Shown in pieces: positions 22,385 through 33,423 of a DNA stretch of 64,000 nucleotides. The position numbers and the translations under genes are program-made. Positions within the stretch are counted from its first letter, which is position 1; each line of letters starts with the position of its first letter. Under the pieces are notes generated by a model, which saw only the letters and a list, made by a program, of their open reading frames with translations, had not been told where the DNA came from and ran no database searches. Source of the stretch: Agapanthus africanus (lineage: Eukaryota; Streptophyta; Magnoliopsida; Asparagales; Amaryllidaceae); the NCBI GenBank assembly GCA_030015575.1, contig JASDDO010000019.1, positions 515,626,986-515,690,985 of the forward strand, read 5' to 3'.

Positions 22385-25300
22385 TCTCTCTCTTTGGCAG
22401 CGACCATTGACTCGACCCTAAGGCTATGACTCAGTGACCAAGTTAACCGAACCTTACTTAACACTGGCTTTTGGATTGTCAGAGTTGCGGACCTCATTGC
22501 CACTCCTACTTTTACCCTTTTCTCCGGGACACCCCGTATTGCTACGAACGTCCACTTCTATTGGACAAAACCATCGTATGGTTAGATACGAACTCGAAGG
22601 AATTCGAGGATGGTTTCCGGTTCTGGAGAAAACGGATAGGATTATTCAGTTGTCTTTTCCTTTTACCCTCTCTCAGGTTACGAGTACTCCTTGGTTTAGG
22701 GGTAGTACACCTATTACGCAAATTGGATTGTCTTCTTCCAAACCTTAGGCTGGTGCCGACCGGTAGGGAATGAAGAAAACCAATTAGCATAACGATGGTG
22801 TGCAGAAGGTATTAAGTTTAGACAAAGCAAGGGATTAGTAAGAGGGCAAAGTAAATTGCAACAGATATTCACGACCAAACCAAATATTTCGTTACCACTC
22901 CCACATCACCTTTGTATTTCTCCAGGACACTCCGTATCACTACGAAGATCCACAGTTTATTTGGATAATCCATCGTATGGTTATATACGAACTCGAAAGG
23001 AACTTGTTCCAGTTCGGGGATGGATCCTGGTTCAGGAGAAATAGGAATAAAGTACATTCAGGTGTCTTTTATCTTCACCTTCTCTCGCATTGCGAGTGTT
23101 CCTAGGATTGGGACAGTACACCCATTATGCTTATTGGATAGTCTTCTTCCAAACCATAGGCTGGTGCCGAACGGTAGGGAAGGAAGAAAACCATTTGGCC
23201 TAAGGGGTGTGCAGAAGGCAAAGACTAAAGACATATGAAGGGATTTGGAGAGGTGGCAAAGAACTATACGGTTACAGTCGTGAATCTGGAAGAGGCATTA
23301 CTAGGAATACCAAAATACCCCATCGGAACATTTCAATGTTTCAGTTTCACTGTGTAATGTTAAAGAAAAACTGATTTCCCGATTAGATACTTACTCCAGG
23401 GTATGTATTTACCAGGTACGATTCTCACATCTTTATGGTTTTACAGATGATGAGTGGGAGTAAGTTATTGGGAATTGGGTGATCATCCTCATTATATCGG
23501 GATTCGTTGTAATCGGTGATATTTGAGGAAATCACCTGGGCTGTTTGCCGGTCGGCAAATATCTGGTTTTGAATATCCGCTGTTATGCACCAATTTCAAA
23601 TTGATATATCTGTACGTCTATTTTCATAGAGTGAGATATACCTTTCTGAAATTATGTCTACGACATTTACCTATATCAGTGGATGGTTAGGTAAGGAGCA
23701 TTAAACATCGGTGTAATTCTTCTTAACCATAAGTACAGTTTTCAACCTACGACACACAGTGAATGAGTTATCAGACTCAAGGGACTTATACAGAGTATTG
23801 TATGTTGTCCAGGGTCCATCAGGACAGAGGGGTTGGTCCTCGTACTATATTCGGTTTACTTATGACTTCTCTAGTTTTTAGACAGGTGTTTCGTGGAAAC
23901 ACAGGGTCTAAGTTTTGAGGAGTTATAGGTATTTGAATAGAGTAGAGAACCAGGTATAGCAAGTATCGGGATTCTTCAAAGAGATCGAAGATGTAGATAC
24001 TTGTGTATGGTATTCAGTTGATAGTAATGATAAAGAGAAATTGCTTCTCTTTCAGGTTACTCATAATTGAAAGCATTCCTAAGTTGAGTAACACTGATCG
24101 GCCTCCTTCCATTTAGTTGACATGCGCTGGGGACAGCTGCATGATTTGAATCTGGTTCAATTAAATCAGTGCCTCTGTTTCTATATTGGATATAGAACAG
24201 TTCATATCTTAACGATGTTAAGGTACGGGGAGTTGTCCGGTTTATGATTAAAACCAGACACTGGACAACTCAAGGCACGTTTCTGTAATGGCTGTTTGTG
24301 GGTTGACCCAGGCTATGACGAGGGTTGATTTTCTACCATCTGGATGAACAATAGCGATATTGTTCTAGACTCGCCACAGTTTTATTAAAAATGGACTTTT
24401 TCAGAAAACAGTAGTGGGAGTATGGTAGAACTGGAAGTGATTCCAGAACCACAAACGATTACTGAAGATTTGATAAGGAACCTAAAGATTCAATCTGGAT
24501 TGACATTCCATTGGCCACTCCGCAGATAAGGTGGGTAACTTCAGGCACCCGAGAGGTACTACGGTAGCCTCAAGGACGGTGACAGGGAAGTTCTTGTTTA
24601 CCCACAATTACCATTGCTGTTGTTCCAGGCTGCGAGACCCGGCGGGAGGATGAGTATAGCGTCGTTCTAAACTAGTTTTAGAAGTGTACGTCTATATGAC
24701 TCTGCCAGAGGGTTGTCGTAGTCAGTGGGAGCAGCGGAAGCATTGGTGGACAGGTTGCTTCTGTCTGTTTATAGACTAGAGCAGATGTAGCGGAGATAGA
24801 TCATCTATTTCTGACGTGACAGTCATGGGTTTGACTTCATCAGAATAGGGGATGGATCTGTTGAGAAGGTAGTAGGGTGTGATATCCTGGTATTTGGATG
24901 ATATACACAGAGTAGGAAAAGAAACTCCTACACTACGATCGGTTATACTTTGGTCGTCACACAGTAGTTTCTCCACATAGGAATTGGGTATTATATCAGA
25001 CATACTGGTTACTGGATCTAGGGTATTAGATCTAGATTTGGGTGGTTTCCCAATCAGGGTACTTGACAGCATTCTAAGAGTATTTAGGATGGACGACTCC
25101 TGGCACGGTAGTGTACCTGCAGGTAATGGAGTCACCCTCTCCAAAGGTGTCTTACAGACTAAAGGGGAGAGGGAAGTGCATGATTGGCAGATCATTTGCT
25201 TAGGCAATTGAGTCAATCATTAGATGTCAAGTACCACACCAGATGTTGTTCTTGCACTAGATGCAATAAGTTGACATTAATCCAATCCTGGAGAAACGGT

Positions 25301-25810
25301 TGGAAGCAGTTTTAGAACATAAGTGGATGTTCTAGGGATATGATAACGACAGCCTCATACAGGAGACAGTTATCATTCCAGGCTTCCAAGGTGACATGGA
25401 CGACAAGGAGGTTGTCAGAGTTATAATTTTCCTTCTGATGAGGGGCAGTATTTTGGACAGGTGGTCCAAGGCAATACTGAGGGAGGCATGGCGCAGGATA
25501 CTGATTAAGATCAGTTGTCGATACAGTCTAAGAAGTTTGGATTTGGAGTTCATTTATGAGCTAGGTCCCATCAGACATCCAGACACATTCTAAGACAGGT
25601 ATTGCTCTTTTCGGGAGATGGGTTTCTCCGCGAACTTGAGATATAGAGAGACATAGAAAGAAACAACTAAGCGGATCCACTCACTGAGGCTATTCCTCGA
25701 ACGCAATAGTTCCGCAAACGAGCTTTGTGAGACTGACTAGTAGAGGAGTTGGATGTTCGGTATCACACGGGCTGTGAGTATGCGACATCGCAATAATTAG
25801 CCTTGAGTGC
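22385..25810 (+). pseudogene. Copia A2 relic gag-pol
   Basis: Ruined polyprotein region. By comparison with B and D, protease-like sequence lies near 23380-23450, integrase-like near 23770-23890, the region between integrase and reverse transcriptase (PERYYG-like) near 24420-24620, reverse-transcriptase-like near 24700-25220 and RNase-H-like near 25380-25760. There is a roughly 400-bp imperfect duplication at about 22480-23225 that I do not recognise. Very many breaks; no product expected. A1 has the same layout where visible. Confidence 0.75.
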
Positions 25811-25821
25811 AAGTGGGAGAT
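25811..25821 (+). other. Polypurine tract of A2
   Basis: AAGTGGGAGAT directly before the 3' LTR, preceded by GAGTGC; it resembles the tracts of B, C1 and D. Confidence 0.9.
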
Positions 25822-28050
25822 TGTTGGAGATAGTGCCCTCAGAGTCAATTATTAGGTCACAGGTACGTGATTGTAATGATTGAGGGAGGACCTATCCCGG
25901 TAGGACAGTCTTACTCGAGATGATAGTATGCTATCTGGTTTACCTTTATCATCGTGTACTGCTTTAGGTGACATGACACGTCGCTATTACACGTTGATAG
26001 AGCCCCTAGGATTCTTGCTTGACCACCAGCAGTATGAGGGCGATCATATAAGTGGGAGCTGGGGTCTATAAGCTTATCCTTAAAAGGTCCCTAGTCGTGG
26101 GAGTTTCGAGACTGGGCATCGATACTCCATTAGTAGACTAGTGTATACAGTCGAGACCCCGACGAGGGGCGGTGGCCGGTCTCACAAGCCACTGGTGTCA
26201 GTTGGATCACCTAAGATGTATACAGGTGCTCATTGGGTTATGAGTACACCGGACAGGACTCGCCGGGAACATGCTAGTTGGTCATATACCAGACGTCAGA
26301 TGGCAGTTCCCTGGTGACATGTGTGCAGGTTAGTTCATCGACCTGGGGATCGTCATTTGTCTCGTGTGAGTTCCCACTGTACTTTGATTACTACCCTACC
26401 ACGGCTCAAAGGAGTCGTGCAAACAGGTTTTAGTTGGGTACAGTCCCGAGCCACATGGAGGCAGTGAGCGTATCTTCAGGGGTTCGTCTCTCCCGGTATT
26501 GGGGGTGAGGTCGTGCTGTGTCTAGGAGAGCCATTACACAAAGTCCTTGGCCAAGGCAAGGAGATTTACTGGTAGGTATTCCAGTAGTATCTCAGGGTGT
26601 TCTGGGCTACACTCCGACACGACTTGTACCGCTTTTGGGGGTCTGACTTTTACCAACCCCCTAGGCCCGCCATGCGATGCTCATAGACGAACGGACCGGA
26701 CTGCACGGATATTGTCACTGACAGGCTCAGTAGGGTGTCAGGATGAGTTCGCTCATCGACGTCCCTTTTAGTCAATAGCTGGTGGCCCGTTACGTATTGG
26801 CTTATACCTCTGACGGGCTAGTGGTTAAATCCACAGCCATTGTATTGACGAGTCTTTAGAGTCCGCCACACTTTCAGTTACTCAAGTTTCGGGCGAAACG
26901 CTGTAGAGGCCGTATGGAGATATGGCAGGGTCCGATCAGATACGTGCGGTATTGCACGGATCAGGATCGGACGGTTTGTACTAGTAGCCGTATAGGTATA
27001 TGGCAGGGTTCGATCAGATACGTGCGGTATTGCACGGATCAGGATCGAACGGTTTTTACTAGCCGGCTTTGGTTTAAGCCGGTCCTAGTTTAGTACAGTG
27101 TAGATTTTGTCTTATTGCATTTGTATCCGGACGGAATACAGATGCGGGTGTGTATGCACAGTATCGGGGTTTTCCTGTAATTTATTACGGGACCAGTTTT
27201 CTGGAGTTGCCAGTTTGCATTCCGTTCCGGCCGGTTTTCCTTTGTTCTTTCCCGGCCGGACTTTTCCGATGGAGGGGGTTATTTGCAGTTTTGCAAATTA
27301 CTTTTGTGGAGGGGGTTTCTTGTAAAAGATTGATTATGATAGCTTTCATTTCTTTTCAACCATGCTTTTGCTTTATGAGATTTGAAAGGGTATGGTTTCA
27401 ATAGTATGAAGCATGGTGTATGTTTCTTTGTCTCTTGATGTGGTCACCCTTTCTACATCTCCTACACTCACCTCCCTTCTTGCTTCATATAGATTTTCCT
27501 CCACCATTATTCTCACTTGATGCATAAGTTTTTCCATGGTTGAGTGAGAAGAAGATGAGAGCTTCATCTTTGAGAGTTTTCTTCATTCTTGATCTCTTTT
27601 CATGCTAAGAAAAATGCAAGCACCATTTTTCTTATCTTGTTTCCTCCATCATCTACAAATGGCAACAAACCCCAAAGTGAGACATCCACTCTACACTACA
27701 CTTCCTACAGCATATCTTGAGCATGTCGAGTTGCCGGCTTCATGCGCGAGTTGCCTCGGTATTGAGGTGGGAGCCCGTAAAAGTACCCGGCTTCGTGGTG
27801 CCCTTTTCCGACGAGGAGGAGATGGACGGAGATCCCGCGAGGAGATCGGAGTGGAGATGAAGACCGGAGGACTTGGATCGTCGGTATACATCTCTTCCCT
27901 TTCTTTTTAATAGCGTAGACTTGTTAATGGTTACGATCCGGAGTTTAGTGCGCGGTGGTGCCGGTTTGCAAAGTCCGCAAAATTTAAGTTATTCACCGCT
28001 TCCGCATTCCGGCGTCGGATTGACGGCCGGGGCGCCGCCGTGCACTTACA
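25822..28050 (+). repeat. Copia A2 3' LTR
   Basis: 2229 bp, the same length as the 5' LTR and nearly identical to it. It ends CACTTACA and is followed by the GATAC duplication. The tandem 76-bp units recur at 26909-27061 and the GAGTC direct repeat at 26850. Confidence 0.93.
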
Positions 28051-29454
28051 GATACTTGATTGACAAGTTGCATATGATGAATATTCAAACGGATCTAGAT
28101 ATCCATCTTTATGTAACTTAGTCAACCTTGTTTCATTTATATGACCAAGTCTACAATGCCATAGGAAGGCTTGATTCGAATCTGGAGCCTTTCTTTTACG
28201 CGTGTTTTGAATATTGAAAATTTGAGGTTGATTAAGTATGTATATGTCGTTTTCCAGTGTGCCAAACCCAATCAGTTCTTGATTTAGGAGAATGTTCATG
28301 ACATTTCTTTCAAGCGCAAAATTATATCCTTTATTAGACAACAAAGATACTGATATAATATTACACAACATACTAGGAATACAAAAACAGCTATACAATA
28401 CCAAAATGTGTCCACTATTCAACCCTAGGTGATATTCCCCTATTGCAACTGCATCTATATGCATTCCATTGCCCATCCGGAGAGTCATATCACCTGCCCC
28501 CAGTACTCTACTATTTCTCAGATCCTGCAAAGAATTACAGATGTGAGAACCAGAACCGGTATCAAGTACCCATGAAGTAGAGTTTACTGAAAGACAATTT
28601 TCGATTACGAACACACCTGAAGCAGAAGCAACAGCTTGCTTCATGTCCTTGGCTTTAAAGGCCAAACAGTCCTTCTTCCAGTGCCCCTGCTTGTGACAAT
28701 AGAAGCACTCGTTCTTTTCTGCCTTCACCCTTCCTGCCTTGTTCGTTCCCTGCATCTTCTTGACCCCACCCTTCGGTTTGGTGGCTTTCATCTTCTTCTT
28801 CCCTTTAGCTTTCGCTTTAGATTTAGAAGAAGATGATTGGCCAACATACAGAACGGGGGTCTTCTCCTTTTTCAAGGAGGTCTCTGCTACCCTCAACATA
28901 TTGAGGAGCTTTGGAAGATCCGCTTCCATTTCGTGCATGTTGAAGTTCAGCACGAACTGAGAGAAGGTGTGGGGAAGGGACTGCAAAATCAAGTCGATAT
29001 ACAAATAATTCTCTAGCACGCATCCCAGGTTTGCGAGTTCCTCAATGAGGGTGATCATTTTGAGGACGTGCTCTCCAACAGGCGATCCTGGAGCTAACCT
29101 CATCTGGAAGAGTTTCCTTGAGGTTTCGTACCTCGCGATACGGGAGTGTTCACCATACAATTCCTTGCAATGGAGGAATATGGATACAATATCCATACTC
29201 TCGTGCTGTTTCTGGAGTTCATTATTCATGGACGCCAGCACAATACACTTAGCTCGCTCACAGTCTAGATCCCAGGTTTTGCGAACTTCCTTGTCCGCAA
29301 CTGAGGAATCTGGTCCTGGGATAAGGGGAGGAACAGCGGTGGTAACATATGCAACTTTGTCATAAATCAGCGCAATATTGACGTTTCTTAGCCAATCTTT
29401 ATAGTTCTGCCCGGTCAGTATATTCTTTTCAAGTAATAGTTTAAGTCCAGTCAT
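28051..29454 (-). CDS. gag: Copia B gag and protease segment
   Basis: Open frame of about 468 residues from the Met at 29454 to the A2 insertion. It starts MTGLKLLLEKNILTG, typical of copia gag (UBN2 family), followed by a helical gag core, a Lys-rich stretch (about 205-240), a CCHC zinc knuckle CFYCHKQGHWKKDC (about 248-261), a protease with WVLDTGSGSH (about 293-303) and the pre-integrase zinc motif WHCRLGHINE (about 430). Gag builds the particle and binds RNA; protease cuts the polyprotein. The start is supported by the same MTGLKLLL start in D. It looks open as far as the insertion. Confidence 0.92.
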
Positions 29455-29943
29455 GGTAGCTGCCAGAGAGAGAGAAAAGAAACACTCAGCATATGCTCTT
29501 GCAAGTTTAGATTGGTTATTAATTTATCTAAACAGGATGGCTCCCACTATTTCCTCAAATCCTTCTTCAAAACCTAAAAGAAGAACTAGTCAGGATTTAA
29601 TCACACGTCACAATTCTTGCTTAAGCTTTCAGCCAGACTGGTGTTGGTACTTTGAGGGAGGTTTTGCAACGCTTTCGCGAAGTTCCTTAATTAAAGAACC
29701 TCTTTTCCCTGGAGGCGTAGCCCCTCTAACACCTTTACAGGCACCTACTTGGTTTATAGCATTGATTGTTAAGTGAGAGAAATTCCCGAGAGTAATCCTA
29801 CTCATCAGTGGGATCGGGATCCAACTATCATTGCATGATGCCCTAGATGGAAGCCACTCTAGTCACCACACTCCAGAAGGTAAGCTAAATCTGCAAGTTT
29901 CCTTTATGTTTGAAACTCCCGATGTGATTTTTACCCCCAAGCT

Positions 29944-30153
29944 CTTATAGACCTTGACGTAGGCCAACAAGTCATAAGACGCAAGTCAAGTTCTACCCGT
30001 CGTTATCCTGATCAATTTAAATACATCGTACAAGCCCTTGACGTAGGACAACAAGGTGTACGTCTGTATTAAACTAATGCATCTATCTATGCAACAAATA
30101 GGCACACACACTGCTACCATACACTATGCCTTGACGTAGGCCAACAAGCATAG
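29944..30153 (-). ncRNA. Three shared-loop hairpins in copia B leader
   Basis: In sense order: 30124-30153 (CTATGC/GCATAG), 30027-30062 (CGTACA/TGTACG) and 29944-29978 (CTTAT/ATAAG). Two loops read TTGTTGGCCTACGTCAAGG and the middle one differs by one base. The stems are different sequences from each other but match the same positions in other elements. Confidence 0.7.
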
Positions 30154-31497
30154 CATGAATACGATGTGCTGTCTATCTGAAACGACGGAGGGTTACGGCT
30201 GGTTTTTGGCAAAAACCGTTAACGTAATGAACTTGATATGATCGAAGGAACAGTGATAGCTTTTATTTAAAAGGAGTGGTTTAAGCTCCGCATTTAAAAT
30301 TTGCTTTTTCAAGAAAACCGAGTGGTTTTTAGAAATTGTTCCCACGATTCGGTTTAGGTTTTATTTTCTTTGCATTAATAATAATGCGTCCCATCATTAA
30401 CCTATCATTACAGATAACAACGAAAATACAACGTCCTCTTATGCCATCCGCATTCGCCACGGGGTCCCGTCATCACCCGTTAGGTTACTTAACTAACGAC
30501 AGAGCGGGGGCTGGGCTAGCGTGGGTGTAAAACATAAGCGACGTCTAAATAGCTATCATATATAGATATTGTACATTTGTCAGATGCAATAATAGGCATT
30601 CCAGATCACAGATAAACAATATTGGATTTGCAAGCAATCCGCATTTCTTTTGAGCCTACAATGAAAGACGGATTACACAGTTGTGATGAATAGCAATTTT
30701 CCCACCCCAGACCCCTACGGATACGGCAAACTACCCGCCAAGTACCAGAAGTGAAGCGGTCTGCCCCAACACTTCAAAATACCCGGTAGTTTGTGCACCT
30801 CACCTTGGGTCTTTCCTAGGAGCAAAAACAGTAAAAAGAAATAATACAACGGTGGCTACAACCGCAACCTGGATGTGCCCCGCAAAATAATATTACAACT
30901 TATTACATTTACATCAAATGAATTAATACAATAACCCAACACAAAACCCGGCTAATCACCACAACAGTCCAATACAGTTTATATACACAAACAGTTATAT
31001 TTAACATCACAGATATGTGCAACCCCCTGCCAACCGACATACTAGCAGTTAGGGGAGGTTTACGAACACATAAAATATTTCACAGATATAATCAGACATG
31101 CAAACACCGTATAATTTCGATCGATTAAACACTTTTAATTTTGCTCCAATACTTCTCTGTAAATATGAAACCTGAGCAAAAATAAAAATTACCAGAAAAC
31201 ACCAAATATCACAGAGAATCAACACAAGAAACTTGGACTGATGAGTCGTCCAAAGCGCGGCGGAATCGCGGCGGATCGGTGGGATCGGCCGCAGTTCCGC
31301 GGCGCTATGGCCGATTCATGATCCCAATTTTCTTGGGTGTTCTAATACATTCATTTAGGTCATTCTGAAGGTCCCTGAAAAATTTTTGGACCTCATTTAA
31401 AATTCGACAGAAAGTACATGATATCGGGGTTTTTCCGGTTTGTTTTTCCGTTCGAAATTCATACAAATTTGCAAGTGTGTTAAATATTGTTTAGCTA

Positions 31498-31510
31498 GGC
31501 TCTGATACCA
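31498..31510 (-). other. Primer binding site of copia B (tRNA-Met)
   Basis: Sense TGGTATCAGAGCC one base from the 5' LTR end. Confidence 0.92.
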
Positions 31511-31511
31511 C

Positions 31512-33423
31512 TGTAAGTCGATGTTCAACACCCCAATACTTATGAGGAGGCGGAAATATGAATAACAATCTTGTTCTATGGTTAAACATCGAATAACCGT
31601 ATGAATCGTTTGCTAAACAATTTTTAACAAAAGCTATAGAGTTCTAAACTACTATGTTAAGAGATTATACCAAACGGTTCTAGTCCTTCATCTTAATGTT
31701 ATCTACGGCCTCTTTGGATCTCCACGTCCTCTTCGGCTTTCTTCCGTGATAGACGATCCACCCGAGAACCCTAATCCAAGCTATAACCTCTAAACTTGAG
31801 GTTACTTAGTTTCTCTAGTTGCTAAATAGAGTAGCTAAGGTTATGGAGTAATTAGTCTTTCCTAATCCTTGTTCTCAACTCATGAGGGTAGGATTAAAGT
31901 TTGGTGAAGGAGAGAGAATTTGAAGAGAGAGAGTGAGAAGATGATAATGATAATAATAATAATAATGAAAAAGCTTCTCACTAGATATATGAAACATAAT
32001 GAATTAAAAGAAAATGAATAATATGAGATTATTCATCATGTTTCAATAATGCAAGTGGGTGATTCATCATGTGAGTCATTAAGCATTTAATGATGCATTA
32101 ATGACATGATGAATCACTCACAATGAGTCACTAATTCATTAAATGATAATGCCACCTCTCCCTCCAAGTCATCATCTTCTAGAAGCTTCTCGGAAAATTA
32201 CGAGAACGCCCCTCCCATCCGTGAAAACACGGAAAAGCTTTAGACTGTACAAATCCAATAACCTGATACTAGAATCTGGCTTAAACTAAAGCCGGCTAGT
32301 AAAAACTGTCCGAATGTCGTACGTGCGTTCAAACACGTATGCGTCCGAACCTTTGTCGTAAAACCATACGACCTCTATATCTTTTCTCCTGGGTTTGGGA
32401 AATCTCTGTGTGGGAATCTAAAGACTCAACTACTACGCTGGCAGTGGGTTTAACCACAGACCGCAAGCGGCACTAGCTGTACGTAACGGTCCCCAGGTAG
32501 TTGTCGATAAGAAAGCCGATGAGGTAACCCATCTGAAATCCTACTGAGCCTGTCCGTGACAATATCCGTGCAGTCCGGTCTGTTCGTCTAAGAGTATCGC
32601 ATGTATGTTCTAGGGAGGTGGTGGACGTCAGACCCCTAATAACCGTACAAGTCGTGTCGGTATGGCTCAAGACCACCCGAGAATCTACTGATCGGTCCAT
32701 CAGTAATTCTCAATCAGCCCTGGCCAGGGACTTATGGTAATGACCAACCGACCACAGTACGATATCAACTCCCTATGCCGGGAGAGACGAATCCCTAACA
32801 GTCGCTCACTGCCTCCACGTGGCTCGGGACTGTGCCCAACTAAAACCTGTTTGCATGACTCCTTTGAGCCGTGGTAGGGTAATAATCAAAGCACAGTGGG
32901 AACTCACACGAGACAAATGATGACCTTAAGTCAACGGACTATCTGCATACATGTCACCTGAGAACTGCTATCTGACATTAGGTATAATACCATCCAGTCA
33001 GTTCTCGGCGAGTCATGTCCGGTGTACTCACACCCAGTGAGCATCTATATACAATCTTAGGTGAACACCACCAATGGTTGCGGGACCAATCCATCTCCCC
33101 TCGTCAGGGTCTAGATATGTATACACTAGTCTACTCCGGAGTATCGATGCCCAATCTCGATACTCCTGCGACCAGGGACATCTAAGGGTGTGTCTATTGA
33201 CTATCCAGCTCCCACTAGTATGACTGCCATCACAACGCCGGTAATCAGACAAACACCCTATGGGCTTTATCAACATATATATATAAATACCAAGTAAAAT
33301 ATATCATATGTTAAGACAAAGTCAAACCAAATAGCGTACTATCATATCAAGCAAGACTGTCATGTACATACATATCCCAAGCATCCTATACAATGTAGGC
33401 CTCTAGGGCATATATATCCAACA
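31512..33423 (-). repeat. Copia B 5' LTR
   Basis: 1912 bp, collinear with 13363-15288 apart from scattered substitutions and one short length difference. It is followed directly by the ATGCT duplication at 33424-33428. Confidence 0.92.

Larger units (their letters stand above)
17871..28050 (+). mobile_element. Copia A2, young non-autonomous copy
   Basis: Full-length 10,180-bp LTR element on the plus strand inside copia B. Two LTRs of 2229 bp each (17871-20099 and 25822-28050) differ at only about 4 positions by eye, about 0.2%, suggesting under roughly 0.1-0.2 million years. The flanking duplication is GATAC. A tRNA-Met primer site (20101-20113) and polypurine tract (25811-25821) are in place. 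The interior has a long leader and then a gag-pol relic broken many times, with no frame of useful length. Structure is whole and coding is ruined, so it must have been moved by proteins from a relative. B and D share its polypurine tract, primer site and the LTR end ACTTACA. Confidence 0.93.
29455..31511 (-). other. Copia B untranslated leader
   Basis: 2057 bp between gag and the 5' LTR, without genes. It contains shared-loop hairpins at 30124-30153, 30027-30062 and 29944-29978, a GTTTC/GAAAC hairpin at 29897-29916, a CGTTAG/CTAACG hairpin at 30478-30498, one copy of the CCCCTACGG-containing block (about 30706-30825) and a GC-rich inverted repeat at 31253-31312. Unlike A and C1 it lacks the duplicated CTCCCGGTGAAGGGATC unit and has GGAGTGGTTTAAGCTCC near 30270 instead, as D does. 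Confidence 0.8.
13363..33423 (-). mobile_element. Copia B, autonomous-type, interrupted by A2
   Basis: Complete Ty1/copia element of the Angela/TAR lineage on the minus strand. Parts: 5' LTR 31512-33423, primer site 31498-31510, leader 29455-31511, gag-protease segment 28051-29454, integrase-RT-RNase H segment 15289-17785, polypurine tract 15289-15303, 3' LTR 13363-15288. The 5-bp duplication ATGCT flanks it. A2 (17871-28050) lies inside its polyprotein; without A2 it would be about 9.9 kb. Apart from that insertion its coding parts look largely whole. The LTRs differ at about 32 of 1910 positions by eye (about 1.7%), roughly 0.6 million years at 1.3e-8 per site per year (assumed rice rate). 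Confidence 0.93.

Noticed and set aside
22434-22773. Two overlapping frames of about 100 codons in the A2 interior, with antisense shadows in A1
   Set aside because: Overlapping frames over an imperfect duplication, no domain, and the frames differ between the two units.
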